Positions 8,977-18,281 of a stretch of 49,146 nucleotides of DNA are shown in pieces. Origin of the DNA: a bacterium (GTDB lineage: Bacteria; Calditrichota; Calditrichia; RBG-13-44-9; J042). Location of the stretch: contig WFTQ01000027.1 of NCBI GenBank assembly GCA_015485355.1, positions 1 through 49,146 on the forward strand, written 5' to 3'. Under the pieces are notes generated by a model, which was not told the origin of the DNA, did not search any database, and saw nothing but the letters and a program-made list of their open reading frames with translations. Numbering within the stretch: position 1 is the stretch's first letter; each line of letters begins with the position of its first letter. Position numbers and translations under genes: made by a program.

Positions 8977-9582
8977 TCAAGGCTCCCGGTCGAGCCCCTC
9001 TCTTGCAAAAGGATCGTAGGAGTATACTCGAGTGCCCGTCCATCGATCATACCAGGTGTACCCTTTGCCTTTGAAAAACCCCCACCAGAAACCCAAACCC
9101 AGGGGCAACAGCGAAATGAGGTATCCCAACCAACGATACAGGGCCGTCTTCCCGTTAACGGGACCGCCCCGTTCCGTCAATACCACCACTTTCTTCAGCA
9201 CCTTGCCCGGAGTTTGACCCCAGAAAAACGTAAAAAGGGTGTAGTACAGGATGTATATCAGCCAGAATACCGGCACCGGATATTGGATACAGATACTCTT
9301 TCCATATGGTAGGTCAAGGGTGAAAAACCATCCACCCCACCAGAAATCCTGGCTCTTGGGGAGATAGTAATCGGGAACCTGGAGAATAAATTGGGGGATC
9401 ATGGGGGAAACCCACAAGAAAAATAGTTCCCCGTCACTTACTTCATACAACCACAGTCCACAGATCAGCGCCAGGAAGATTCCGTCCAGAAGTTGGGCGT
9501 AAATTCGATCGTGAAGTGATGCCGGATGAAGATATCGCCGGGCTTCCGGCCAGCAATAATAGCGTTGAAAAACAGGCCGCAT
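8977..9582 (-). CDS. RDD-family membrane protein
   Basis: 201 residues with about four membrane segments. The RDD family landmarks are visible: an Arg and Asp in HDRIYAQLLDGIFL near the first membrane helix, the FFWGQTPGKVLKKVVVL stretch in the middle, and WYDRWTGTRVY near the C-terminus. RDD proteins are poorly understood; some affect ion homeostasis or serve as membrane anchors. It stands alone, divergent from the hybrid histidine kinase across 213 bases, and its 3' end faces etfA. Start taken as ATG 9582. Confidence 0.82.
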   Translation of the reverse strand: MRPVFQRYYCWPEARRYLHPASLHDRIYAQLLDGIFLALICGLWLYEVSDGELFFLWVSPMIPQFILQVPDYYLPKSQDFWWGGWFFTLDLPYGKSICIQYPVPVFWLIYILYYTLFTFFWGQTPGKVLKKVVVLTERGGPVNGKTALYRWLGYLISLLPLGLGFWWGFFKGKGYTWYDRWTGTRVYSYDPFAREGLDREP

Positions 9583-9795
9583 AGCTCAACCACCCTGCTA
9601 TCGTTCGCAAAAATGAAGCCTCCCCCTCATTCCCGGGCGGGATCCGGTGAATTTTCCACCCTTCATTTCCAGTATCTTCCATCCGTGGCCGTCGTTTCCC
9701 CCATCGTTAATCCAATTTTTTCCGAAAAAGCAAATACACCATCAAGGCTTTGGGGGCATTTCCGATTATACAAAACTAATAAAACGAAAGAAATC

Positions 9796-12711
9796 ATGTT
9801 TACTCAACTGTTACAGGCCTGGAATCAGTACCTTATTCAGCAGCCGTACTACCAGGACCACTTCATCGTCCAAAAACCCGAACTGGCCGAAAATCTGCTG
9901 ATTGCCTTGAATAAAGACTGGTCCGAAACCATCAGCGTGGTTCCCTTTATTACCGAATTTGCCGAAAGCACCCGTCTGAGTTCGGCCCATCTCATGGATT
10001 CCCTGTTTGCTCTGCTGAGACTGGTCAATCAGATAGAACTTCCTCACCCCCGCCTCCAGGTGCGGGAGATGGAATATAATTTACAAAACTTGATCATCAA
10101 ATTAAGCAGCTTTTTTACTTTTACCCGTATAGACATGAACCTGCCGGCTCATCCGAAATCTTTCATCCGCATGGTTCAAAACTCCACGCCTCAATTCGAG
10201 CTGGATGCGAATTTTCGTTTGTGTCGGATAAACGAGGCCCTTTTGCAAAAGTTTGGTTATCCCAAAGACGAGTTGCTCCAACAACCCATTCGGATATTAT
10301 TTTCCGAATCCAGCCAAACGTTGCTTCAATTTGCTCAGAAGCAACTGCAACGGGGACTCCGCTACATGATTCGGCTGGAGGTGGAGGCCCGGAGTTCCCG
10401 GCATCGAAAATTCCGGGCCATAGTTCAAATCATGCGCGCCGAAACCGAGGACCCCGATATCGCCTTTACCGGCTTGATCCAGGACGTCAGCGAGAGCAAA
10501 GAAACCCGGGAGCTGGTCTCTCTACTCTCTTTGGCCCTGGAAAATGTAGGGGATGGAATTGTGGTCCTGGAACCCCAGCCCGATGGTAAAATCCTGTACC
10601 TCAACTCGGCCATGGAGAAATTGAGCGGCCACGAACGTTATCAGCTGTTCGGGAAGCCTTTTTCCACCTTGTTAGGAAAACGAGTACGCAAACGCATTCT
10701 AAAAGAAATTTTTGAAGCATCCCTGAAACGGGGCTGGAAAGGGGAACTGGTTCAGCACCACCGGGATGGGCATCCTTACGTGGTAGAGATTCATACCAAA
10801 CCGGTAAAAGACGAAAACGGCAATATTGTAGCGATCGTGGGCATAGAACGGGACATCACCGACTTTAAAGCCGCCCATTTAAAAATTTTGGATCTGGGAC
10901 GCTTCATTCAGCAAATTATTAACAATCTTCACCACTTCATTATTGTGACCGACGAGCATTTCCGCATTCAATTCTGGAACGAATCTCTGGCAAAAAAAAC
11001 CGGCCGACAAGGCACCAGCGTTATCGACCGTTCCTTAAACGAAGTGCTCCCTCAGCTCCTGGACAAGATTCCGGATAAAATCTTCCGCCGGTCCAAAAAA
11101 ACCGCTCTGCTGTTCAACGAACGGTTGTCCTTAAACCTTTTTTCCGAAGAAGACCGCTATTTCCAGATATCCATTTCTCACTTCGTGAGCGCCACCCGTG
11201 CCGAAAACCTGTATCTTTGGGTGCTGGAAGACATCACCGATGCTTTCAAGAAAGATCAGCACATTCGATTTTTATCCAAGATCCCGGAAAACAGCCCGAT
11301 CTTGATCTTCTCGATCGACTTGGAGGGGAAGATTGTATACTCCAACCCTACCGCCTACACCACCTGTCGGGAATTGAACGGCGGAAAATCCTGTCCTCAA
11401 AAATTGTTGCCCGGAACGTTAATGTATGACATTGCGATGGGAGACTTTCCCGCGGGGGAGAGCCGGGAGTACCTGCATCGGATTGGGAATCGTGTTTTTC
11501 AGTACATTGCTTTTCGTCCAGAGGATCTGGATTTTGTTTTTCTTTACGGCATCGACATAACCGATCGTCTGGAGTTGCAGAATCGTTTAATTCAGACCGA
11601 ACGCATCCGTGCCATGGGTGAAATGGCCGCCGGTGTGGCCCACGATTTTAACAATCTATTGGCAATCATTTTGGGACGAGTACAATTACTAAAGATGAAG
11701 ACGGCGGATTCGGAATGGACCCAGGAACTTCAGGTGATTGAGAAGGCGGCCCAGCAGGGGAGTGAAATCGTACAGAAACTGCATGAGACCACCCGGCAAA
11801 AACGGGAACGACACTTCCAGCCGGTGTCGCTCAGCGAAATCATTCGCGAAAGTCTGATGTTTTCGATTCAAAAAGTAAAACCGGCGGCTCAAATCAAAGG
11901 CACGGATGTTCGCATTCACACCCAGCTGAACGATGAACTGGTGGTATTTGGCAACCCCATCGAGTTAAAGGAGCTATTCACCAATTTAATCTTCAATGCT
12001 TTTGATGCCATGCCTGGCGGTGGAGACCTCTACATTCGCTCCCGCCTGAAGGATGAAGATACCGTGGTAATTCAGGTGCGAGACACCGGTATGGGAATTC
12101 CCGAGGAAATCATTCACCGCATTTTCGACCCCTTCTTCACCACAAAAGGCGAAAAGGGTACCGGTTTAGGTTTGAGTTTAGTTTACAACATTGTAACGGC
12201 TCATCATGGTAAAATCAATGTGAACAGCCGGATTCAACAAGGGACGGAATTTCTCATTGAGCTTCCCTTATCCAAAGAAGTGGTTGAACAGAAGCCTGAA
12301 CCGTCCCCCTGCCGGTGTGGAGAAAATGACCGGCTTCGCATCCTGGTGGTGGACGATGAGGTAGAACTTCTGGAAACCACGGTGGAGATTCTGCGCCTCC
12401 AATTTAAGGAGGTCGATATGGCCCGCAACGGGGAAGAAGCCATCCAAAAATTCAAGCAAAAAAATTACGATGTGGTGATTACCGACCTGGGAATGCCCCG
12501 CATTTCCGGGTGGGAAGTGGCACGGGAAGTCAAAAAGCACAATCCTTCGGTGCGCACCATTTTGATGACGGGATGGGGACAGCAGGCCGAGGCGGAACTC
12601 AAACACCATCATTACGTGGACCTGGTATTATCCAAGCCCTACGACATTCAAAAACTAATGGAAAACATCCAGAACCTATGGCACCAGGACCACGCCTTTT
12701 CCGGATCGTAA
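9796..12711 (+). CDS. Hybrid sensor histidine kinase with four PAS domains and a receiver domain
   Basis: 971 residues from the ATG at 9796; the open frame runs up to 90 codons further upstream, but that part is not protein-like. An N-terminal helical region (1-125) precedes four PAS-like domains, at about residues 130-245, 248-365, 375-490 and 495-600. The HisKA motif GVAHDFNNLL contains the phospho-acceptor His616. The ATPase domain has NLIFNAFDAM (N box), DTGMGIP, FFTTK and GTGLGLS. The C-terminal receiver has acidic VVDDE, phospho-acceptor Asp897 (VVITDLGMP) and SKPY lysine. No membrane segment is evident, so it should sense a cytoplasmic signal. No response regulator with an output domain is adjacent. 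Confidence 0.93.
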   Translation: MFTQLLQAWNQYLIQQPYYQDHFIVQKPELAENLLIALNKDWSETISVVPFITEFAESTRLSSAHLMDSLFALLRLVNQIELPHPRLQVREMEYNLQNLIIKLSSFFTFTRIDMNLPAHPKSFIRMVQNSTPQFELDANFRLCRINEALLQKFGYPKDELLQQPIRILFSESSQTLLQFAQKQLQRGLRYMIRLEVEARSSRHRKFRAIVQIMRAETEDPDIAFTGLIQDVSESKETRELVSLLSLALENVGDGIVVLEPQPDGKILYLNSAMEKLSGHERYQLFGKPFSTLLGKRVRKRILKEIFEASLKRGWKGELVQHHRDGHPYVVEIHTKPVKDENGNIVAIVGIERDITDFKAAHLKILDLGRFIQQIINNLHHFIIVTDEHFRIQFWNESLAKKTGRQGTSVIDRSLNEVLPQLLDKIPDKIFRRSKKTALLFNERLSLNLFSEEDRYFQISISHFVSATRAENLYLWVLEDITDAFKKDQHIRFLSKIPENSPILIFSIDLEGKIVYSNPTAYTTCRELNGGKSCPQKLLPGTLMYDIAMGDFPAGESREYLHRIGNRVFQYIAFRPEDLDFVFLYGIDITDRLELQNRLIQTERIRAMGEMAAGVAHDFNNLLAIILGRVQLLKMKTADSEWTQELQVIEKAAQQGSEIVQKLHETTRQKRERHFQPVSLSEIIRESLMFSIQKVKPAAQIKGTDVRIHTQLNDELVVFGNPIELKELFTNLIFNAFDAMPGGGDLYIRSRLKDEDTVVIQVRDTGMGIPEEIIHRIFDPFFTTKGEKGTGLGLSLVYNIVTAHHGKINVNSRIQQGTEFLIELPLSKEVVEQKPEPSPCRCGENDRLRILVVDDEVELLETTVEILRLQFKEVDMARNGEEAIQKFKQKNYDVVITDLGMPRISGWEVAREVKKHNPSVRTILMTGWGQQAEAELKHHHYVDLVLSKPYDIQKLMENIQNLWHQDHAFSGS

Positions 12712-12747
12712 GACGCCGGGATAACGCTCTTTTCCCGCCGCTTACCT

Positions 12748-12939
12748 TTATTGCTGTTCTTCCAGGGGCAATGCCTCTTCAATGATCATGTTGGGTATAT
12801 CATCTTCCACCAGATACACCAGTTTACAATTCCGGCAAATCAATTGCCCGCGGGTATCGTCCCGGGCGTCGGGCCGATAATCCAGCTCCCCCTTACACTT
12901 AGGGCACACCAGGATTTCTAATAATCGGGAATCCAGCAT
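12748..12939 (-). CDS. Trm112/UPF0434-family small zinc-ribbon protein
   Basis: 63 residues starting [19 protein letters not shown], with a second pair CRNCKLVY; the two CxxC motifs and the following IPNM stretch match the Trm112p-like (UPF0434/YcaR) family. Eukaryotic Trm112 activates methyltransferases; the bacterial role is not settled. The frame extends to 12963, but the ATG at 12939 has GGGGAGGTG just upstream and gives the family N-terminus. It is convergent with the histidine kinase and downstream of accA on the same strand. Confidence 0.85.
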   Translation of the reverse strand: MLDSRLLEILVCPKCKGELDYRPDARDDTRGQLICRNCKLVYLVEDDIPNMIIEEALPLEEQQ

Positions 12940-13052
12940 ATTCACCTCCCCGTTAAATGCCACCTCACGTGGTTTTCCCGGGCGATGACGCCTCGGTTAT
13001 CGTTCCCCCGAGGGGGGCACCGATCCTCAAACACCTGTCTTTCCACCTACCG

Positions 13053-13102
13053 CACCGGCGGCCCCTGGGCGGTCATAGGGATGCCCACATCAGCCGCCGG
13101 TG
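13053..13102 (-). terminator. Stem-loop directly behind accA (terminator-like, no T run)
   Basis: CACCGGCGGC (13053-13062) and GCCGCCGGTG (13093-13102) are exact inverse complements, with an inner TGGGC/GCCCA pair. The structure begins at the base next to the accA stop codon. No T run follows, so it may protect the mRNA 3' end or act as an incomplete terminator. Confidence 0.4.
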
Positions 13103-14071
13103 TTATTCTTTCCAATAGCCCATCCGGGCAAATTTCTCCACCCGTTTTTCAATCAGTTCCTGGGGTGGAATGGTCACCAAACGCCGGAGTTCTTCCAGGA
13201 TGAAGGTTTTTAACGTGGCGGCGGCCTGGTCGTAATCCCAGTGGGCGCCACCGGGTGGTTCGGGAACAATGCGATCAATAATGCCCATTTCCAATAAATC
13301 GGGTGCCGTCAGCTTCATGGCTTCGGCAGCCTGCGGGGCCTTGGCATTGTCTCGCCACAAAATAGCGGCACACCCCTCGGGAGAAATCACCGAATACCAG
13401 CAATTTTCCATCATCAGAATGACGTCTCCCACACCGATTCCCAATGCTCCACCCGATGCTCCCTCTCCGATGATGGCGATCACGATAGGAACCGGAAGGT
13501 GAGACATTTCCAGCAGATTGCGGGCGATGGCTTCCGCCTGCCCTCGTTCTTCCGCCCCGACACCGGGATAGGCGCCGGGGGTATCGATCAAGGAGATCAC
13601 CGGCATACGGAATTTGGCCCCCATCTTCATCACCCGCAGGGCCTTGCGATACCCTTCCGGATTGGACATACCAAAGTTGCGGTACAGGTTTTCTTTCACA
13701 TCCCGTCCCTTTTGCTGGCCGATGATGACCACGCGAAATTCCTCAATCCGGGCGATACCCGCCACAACGGCCGGATCGTCGGCAAAATACCGGTCTCCAT
13801 GCAATTCGATGAAATCGCCGGCCATTCGCTGAATATAATCCAGGGTGTAAGGCCGATCGGGATGGCGAGCCAGCTGCACCCGCTGCCAGGGCGTCAGTTT
13901 CGAATAAACATCCTTGCGCAAGGTCTCCACCTTTTTGGTCAGGCGGGCGATATCCTCGGTCAGATCCATCCCGGTCTCCCGGGCATATTCTTCCATCTCG
14001 GCGATCTTCTTTTCCAGTTCCACAATCGGCTTCTCGAAATCGAGAATCATGCGAAAGTTTTTCTTCAGCAT
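13103..14071 (-). CDS. accA: Acetyl-CoA carboxylase carboxyltransferase subunit alpha
   Basis: 322 residues, the normal length. The N-terminal helical region ([17 protein letters not shown]) and the crotonase-like core are complete. Visible hallmarks are [12 protein letters not shown], the [18 protein letters not shown] active-site stretch and [16 protein letters not shown] oxyanion region. With AccD it transfers the carboxyl group from biotin to acetyl-CoA, the first step of fatty-acid synthesis. accD and the biotin genes are not in the window. The start ATG at 14071 has GAGGGTGGG upstream. A stem-loop follows the stop directly. Confidence 0.96.
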   Translation of the reverse strand: MLKKNFRMILDFEKPIVELEKKIAEMEEYARETGMDLTEDIARLTKKVETLRKDVYSKLTPWQRVQLARHPDRPYTLDYIQRMAGDFIELHGDRYFADDPAVVAGIARIEEFRVVIIGQQKGRDVKENLYRNFGMSNPEGYRKALRVMKMGAKFRMPVISLIDTPGAYPGVGAEERGQAEAIARNLLEMSHLPVPIVIAIIGEGASGGALGIGVGDVILMMENCWYSVISPEGCAAILWRDNAKAPQAAEAMKLTAPDLLEMGIIDRIVPEPPGGAHWDYDQAAATLKTFILEELRRLVTIPPQELIEKRVEKFARMGYWKE

Positions 14072-14136
14072 CCCACCCTCGGTATTTTATCCCCCACACA
14101 TTCAACCGATAAAGCTAAAACCAGAATCCCACGTTG

Positions 14137-14856
14137 TCAATACTTACCGAAAAGACTCAAAATTTTTAATTTCCACACCATCAAGGCCGCTTCAAACATG
14201 ATTTTTTTCGACATTTTGGATTTCCCAACGGTGCGATCGTAAAAAATAATCTGTATTTCCTTGATGCGAAACCCTCGCTTCCAGGCCTTGAAATTCATTT
14301 CAATCTGAAAAGAATAGCCATTGGACTTCACCTGGTCCAGGGGAACGGCCTCCAGCACCCGTCTGCGAAAGCATTTGAATCCGCTGGTGCTGTCCTCCAA
14401 AGGAAGGCCGGTAATGTACTTGGTGTACTTGTTGGCCATAACGCTGAGCGCCAGGCGCCGTAAAGGCCAGTTAATGACGTTGACCCCCCTTAAATAGCGG
14501 GAACCAATTACCAGATCGGCATCCTTAACGGCTTCCAAAAAATTGGGAATTTCCCGAGGATCGTGGGACAGATCGGCATCCATTTCAAAGATATATTCAT
14601 AGTCCCGTTCCAGGGCAAACTTGAAGCCCTGGATATAGGCCGTTCCCAGTCCCAATTTTCCCGCACGCTCGATCAAAAATACATGGGGATTTTTTTTCTG
14701 ATAGGCCTTTACAATGTCGGCCGTGTGATCCGGGGAATTATCATCGATCACCAGCACATCCAGACCCGGAATGTTCAGATCAAAAAGAATGTCCAGCACT
14801 TTGCCAATGTTTTCCCGCTCGTTATAGGTCGGAACAATAACCAGTATTTTTTCCAT
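14137..14856 (-). CDS. Polyprenol-phosphate sugar (mannose/glucose) synthase, GT2
   Basis: 239 residues. A GT-A fold glycosyltransferase of the dolichol-phosphate mannose synthase type: VIVPTYNERENIGKVL, DDNSPDHTADIV, the EMDADLSHDP metal-binding region, SRYLRG and the SGFKCFRR stretch. It should move a hexose from a nucleotide sugar to polyprenyl phosphate on the cytoplasmic face. There is no C-terminal membrane segment, as in the single-domain Dpm1 type. It is the last gene of a minus-strand unit that also encodes a GT117 enzyme and a flippase-like protein, both logical users of a lipid-linked sugar. The sugar itself cannot be read from sequence. Confidence 0.9.
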   Translation of the reverse strand: MEKILVIVPTYNERENIGKVLDILFDLNIPGLDVLVIDDNSPDHTADIVKAYQKKNPHVFLIERAGKLGLGTAYIQGFKFALERDYEYIFEMDADLSHDPREIPNFLEAVKDADLVIGSRYLRGVNVINWPLRRLALSVMANKYTKYITGLPLEDSTSGFKCFRRRVLEAVPLDQVKSNGYSFQIEMNFKAWKRGFRIKEIQIIFYDRTVGKSKMSKKIMFEAALMVWKLKILSLFGKY

Positions 14857-14872
14857 TAGCGTTGAACCGTCC

Positions 14873-15766
14873 TCACTTGCTTAGCGATGCTTTGAGAAAT
14901 TCGAAACTTTCCTTTAACGTTTTCGGGCGAAAGCCCAATTCCTGAATCGCTTTTTCGATTTTTAACCCCGCTTTCAGGGGACGGGAGGCCCGTTGTTGCA
15001 ATTGATCGGTAGTGATGGGGATAATCCGGGAAGGATCGAAATGAAACGTCTGGGCGATCTGGACGGCCATGCGGTAGCGATCGATGAAATCGGGGCCGGA
15101 GATGTGAATAACCCCTAAAAAAGGCCGGTTTAGAATCAAGTGAATCCCTCCCGCCAGATCATCGACCCAGGTTGGCGTATTGTATTGATCGGTTACCACA
15201 CGGATCGGTTTATCCTGCCGCAAACGTTGATATACCCAGAGGAAGAAATTTGACTTCACTGCCACCCCCACCCCATACACCACTGAAGTTCTTACTATGG
15301 TGTAGGGAAGGCCCGCGGCTTTGATGACATTTTCTGAAGCCAGTTTCGCCTTTCCGTAATAACACAGGGGATTCGGACGCTGTTCTTCTGCATAGGGGCC
15401 GTTTGTGCCATCAAAAATATAATCGGTGGAGATATGGATGATTTGAATCATCCGGTTGCGGGCCGCGCGCACCAGGTTTTCCACCCCTTTCACATTGGCC
15501 CTCCAGCAGGCTTCCCTTTCCACTTCGCAGCCGTCGACATTGGTATAGGCCGCCGCATTGATAATGACCTCCGGACGGAAATCTTCGATGACGGCCTTGC
15601 AGGCCCGATAATTTTCGATGTCCAGCCGGCGATAGAGAAACGTGGGGGATTGAAGCACCGGTTGGGGCGCCCTGGCCGTCGCCAGCAGTTCATAATCCTC
15701 AATCAGTTCGGTAATCAACTTCTGTCCCAGCAAACCATTAGCACCGGTTATCAGCACCCGTTTCAT
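14873..15766 (-). CDS. NAD(P)-dependent sugar-nucleotide reductase, RmlD-like (dTDP-4-dehydrorhamnose reductase family)
   Basis: 297 residues from the ATG at 15766 (MKRVLITGANGLLGQ); a GTG at 15802 is possible but adds residues unlike the family. The Rossmann glycine motif TGANGLLGQ, the STDYIFDG stretch and the catalytic YYGKAK (Tyr-x3-Lys) are in place. RmlD reduces dTDP-4-keto-L-rhamnose to dTDP-L-rhamnose. No rmlA, rmlB or rmlC is near, so the exact substrate is uncertain. It lies 17 bases before the polyprenol-phosphate sugar synthase and probably supplies the same glycan pathway. A related reading is a methionine adenosyltransferase-regulatory-type SDR. Confidence 0.8.
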   Translation of the reverse strand: MKRVLITGANGLLGQKLITELIEDYELLATARAPQPVLQSPTFLYRRLDIENYRACKAVIEDFRPEVIINAAAYTNVDGCEVEREACWRANVKGVENLVRAARNRMIQIIHISTDYIFDGTNGPYAEEQRPNPLCYYGKAKLASENVIKAAGLPYTIVRTSVVYGVGVAVKSNFFLWVYQRLRQDKPIRVVTDQYNTPTWVDDLAGGIHLILNRPFLGVIHISGPDFIDRYRMAVQIAQTFHFDPSRIIPITTDQLQQRASRPLKAGLKIEKAIQELGFRPKTLKESFEFLKASLSK

Positions 15767-15859
15767 ACGCCGTATCCGATTTGTAGTGACCAAATGTTTC
15801 ACCCATTTTTGGATATAGAAGGCTCTTCTTCATTGAACCGCTTTCCATCCTTGCCCGTC

Positions 15860-16777
15860 TCATGGCCGAGAACGGCGCAACTGTTCCATCACTTCCCTGA
15901 TTCGGTACACTTCGGTCGTACCCGGCAGGGCGGCGTTGGCTCCTGCTACCAGATTGGCATATTCCATCGCCCGGGGAATATCTCCGTGCTCCAGATACGC
16001 CGCCACAAATCCGGCCCCGAAGGCATCGCCGCATCCGGTGGTATCCACTATCCGCGGCACTCGAAAGGCAGGAAAGGCCCGGCTGCCGATAATGCCGTGG
16101 CTTTCGTACACCACCACGGCCCCTTCCCGACCCCGAGTCACCACCAGAATCTGATCCCGACGTAAAAACGTTTTATGGAATTCCACCTCGCTTAAGGTGT
16201 CCGGCGAGATGATACGGAATTCCCGTTCATTCATCTGTAGAAATCGGGGCAGACGCAACCATTCTTCCACGTTATCGGGACGCCGGGGAAAACGGCGCCC
16301 CAGCTTATCTATGCCCATCAAAAGAAAATGGATATCCAGATAAAGGCGCTCGGCCACCCGCGTACCCATTCTCCGAAATACTTCCAGGGTCAGGTCCCAT
16401 CCGGTAATCATATTGACCACAACCATATCGGCATCCAGGAACGGTTCCACGTGACCCCATTCCAGCGGGGGAAAGTTGAACAGCGCTTTTTCCCGCCGCT
16501 CTTCCGGAGAAATATATTCCAGGATGACCTTTTGATTTTTCTGATCGATATCGACCAACCCTGTCGGAGCAATGTTGTGCCGTTTGGACAGAATCGCCCG
16601 TACCTGTTCGCGGATATCGTGCCCCACATAAGAGACGGGATAAATGCAATCCCCGGGGCCCAATAATTCGGACAGGATCATGATGTTGTAGAAAATCCCC
16701 CCCAGGCTTTCAATGGCCACCCCTTTGAAAGGCAGAATCAGATCTTTGTTGATGGTGCCGATGACGGTGACCTTCAT
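15860..16777 (-). CDS. PfkB-family carbohydrate or nucleoside kinase
   Basis: 305 residues. The PfkB signature DTTGCGDAFGAGF near the C-terminus supplies the anion hole and catalytic Asp. The N-terminus MKVTVIGTINKDLI and the GGIFYNI stretch replace the usual N-terminal GG motif. Substrates in this family include ribose, fructose, adenosine and ADP-heptose precursors; none can be assigned here. The ATG overlaps the purE stop by four bases (ATGA), so translation is likely coupled to purE. This placement makes a purine or ribose substrate worth considering, but that is only inference. Confidence 0.85.
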   Translation of the reverse strand: MKVTVIGTINKDLILPFKGVAIESLGGIFYNIMILSELLGPGDCIYPVSYVGHDIREQVRAILSKRHNIAPTGLVDIDQKNQKVILEYISPEERREKALFNFPPLEWGHVEPFLDADMVVVNMITGWDLTLEVFRRMGTRVAERLYLDIHFLLMGIDKLGRRFPRRPDNVEEWLRLPRFLQMNEREFRIISPDTLSEVEFHKTFLRRDQILVVTRGREGAVVVYESHGIIGSRAFPAFRVPRIVDTTGCGDAFGAGFVAAYLEHGDIPRAMEYANLVAGANAALPGTTEVYRIREVMEQLRRSRP

Positions 16778-17241
16778 TCAGGCAACCTGCATTGATTGTT
16801 TTTAAACACGGTTAGTTTTTCCGCCACCGAGGCATCGGTGTGTGCCAGGATCTGCGCGGCGAAAATGGCGGCATTGCGCACCCCGGCCTTTCCAATGGCC
16901 ATGGTGGCCACCGGCACGCCCGCGGGCATCTGCACGATGGCGTATAGGGCATCCACCCCCTTCAAATCGCTGCCCGCCAGCGGCACCCCGATAACCGGCA
17001 ACGATGTATAGGCGGCAATCACCCCGGGTAAATGCGCGGCCATCCCCGCGCAGGCAATGATAACGCCATAGCCCTCCGCCTCCGCCCGGCAGGCAAATTG
17101 GTGCACGGCTTCCGGTGTCCGATGGGCCGACAAAACCCGCACGTCCACCGGAATCCCAAAATATTCCAGGTAAGGCAGCGCCTCCTCCACCACCGGGCGA
17201 TCCGATTCACTGCCCATAATGAGTGCGACCTTTCGCTTCAT
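16774..17241 (-). CDS. purE: N5-carboxyaminoimidazole ribonucleotide mutase
   Basis: 155 residues, a standard single-domain PurE. MGSESD (residues 9-14), SAHRTP (38-43) and AGMAAHLPG (65-73) are the substrate phosphate and carboxylate sites. The enzyme converts N5-CAIR to CAIR in purine synthesis. purK, which makes N5-CAIR, is not adjacent, unlike in many genomes. The ATG overlaps the stop of the DUF4837 gene by four bases, and its own stop overlaps the PfkB start, so it sits inside a tightly coupled unit otherwise made of envelope genes. Confidence 0.93.
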   Translation of the reverse strand: MKRKVALIMGSESDRPVVEEALPYLEYFGIPVDVRVLSAHRTPEAVHQFACRAEAEGYGVIIACAGMAAHLPGVIAAYTSLPVIGVPLAGSDLKGVDALYAIVQMPAGVPVATMAIGKAGVRNAAIFAAQILAHTDASVAEKLTVFKNNQCRLPE

Positions 17242-18281
17242 TCAGCGGCCTCCTCCATGGTGTTTGGTTTGTTCCTCAGATTCTCCTGAAACGTGTAGGC
17301 CATTATCTCCAGTTGATCCAGAAACACTTTTTTGCGTTTTCCAATGGCCTGAACATAATAGTCGATCATAAAAACGAGTCCGTTGCCTTTATCGATAAAG
17401 GTGATGTTGCGGAAGGGCCCTCCGATGACGTATTTGGGATTTTTCCAGGTACCTTCCAGACGATAGGCGGGAAATCCCTTAAAAGTAATTCGGCGGCCGA
17501 AGGTTTCCTCTTCCACAATCACATCACCCTCGTAAATCTTGGCGGCCAGCCGATTGCGTTGGTCGATGATCCAACGAGGAGTAATCTCCTGGCCCTCGGT
17601 ATAGGGTAACCAGTGGACGAACAGGGAACGGTCGGGGTTCAATCGTCGGAGCCAGACATACCCCTCTTCCAGATTTTCGTCCGCCAAGAAATAATCGTGC
17701 TGCACCCTTATGGTAAACGGGAAATGGGTGCGAAGATATTCTTCCAGTTCTTTATTCTCGTAGCGGGCATAAACAAAGCGCTTGAGTCGCTGATAATAAG
17801 ACCGTTCAAAATCCTGATAAATGGCTTCGCCATAATCGTAGATGCGCTGAATCATGCCTTCTCGGGTAGGGGCTACCAGGAAGAGCACGTACTGATCCAG
17901 GGCCCACACGTCTTTTTTGGGAATGTAAAAATAGTCGCCTTTTTGAATTCCCTCGATAATTGCTTCGGAAAGTAAGGCCTTCACATTTGCCGAGACGGGT
18001 TCTTCGCTATTGAGTCGGGCCAAAAAGAAAATGTTACGAAATTTTTTATACGTATCGAAACGGTCGAAAGGGCGCCATTTGACCAGATATTCCGGTTCCA
18101 GCACCGGGGTTCGATATTCTTTGGCAAAAATATCCCGGATGGCCTCTTCATACACCAACCAATCCAGAGAATCTGCAAAGACATAAATTTCATCAAATTC
18201 CCCCTGGCTATCGGGTTTCACACCACACTGGCCGAACCATAGGGCCAACCCCAAAAGCAGTATTCTTTGAACCCATTTCAT
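17238..18281 (-). CDS. DUF4837-family lipoprotein
   Basis: 347 residues. The N-terminal hydrophobic segment ends in a lipobox-like FGQC (Cys19), giving a lipoprotein signal. The body matches the DUF4837 family known mainly from Bacteroidetes: an early IYVFADSLDW segment, the EPEYLVKW region, FRNIFFLARL, and a C-terminal GFPAYRLEGTWKNPKY stretch. The function is unknown; it should be anchored in the envelope. It overlaps the flippase-like gene and purE by four bases each. Confidence 0.8.
   Translation of the reverse strand: MKWVQRILLLGLALWFGQCGVKPDSQGEFDEIYVFADSLDWLVYEEAIRDIFAKEYRTPVLEPEYLVKWRPFDRFDTYKKFRNIFFLARLNSEEPVSANVKALLSEAIIEGIQKGDYFYIPKKDVWALDQYVLFLVAPTREGMIQRIYDYGEAIYQDFERSYYQRLKRFVYARYENKELEEYLRTHFPFTIRVQHDYFLADENLEEGYVWLRRLNPDRSLFVHWLPYTEGQEITPRWIIDQRNRLAAKIYEGDVIVEEETFGRRITFKGFPAYRLEGTWKNPKYVIGGPFRNITFIDKGNGLVFMIDYYVQAIGKRKKVFLDQLEIMAYTFQENLRNKPNTMEEAAE

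Noticed and set aside
9526-9795. N-terminal 90-codon extension of the histidine kinase
   Set aside because: Sequence is low in protein-like pattern, overlaps the RDD gene start, and the ATG at 9796 begins the plausible protein.
13499-14242. 247-codon plus-strand frame over accA
   Set aside because: Runs antisense through accA and into the neighbouring glycosyltransferase; His- and Gly-rich shadow without a start signal.
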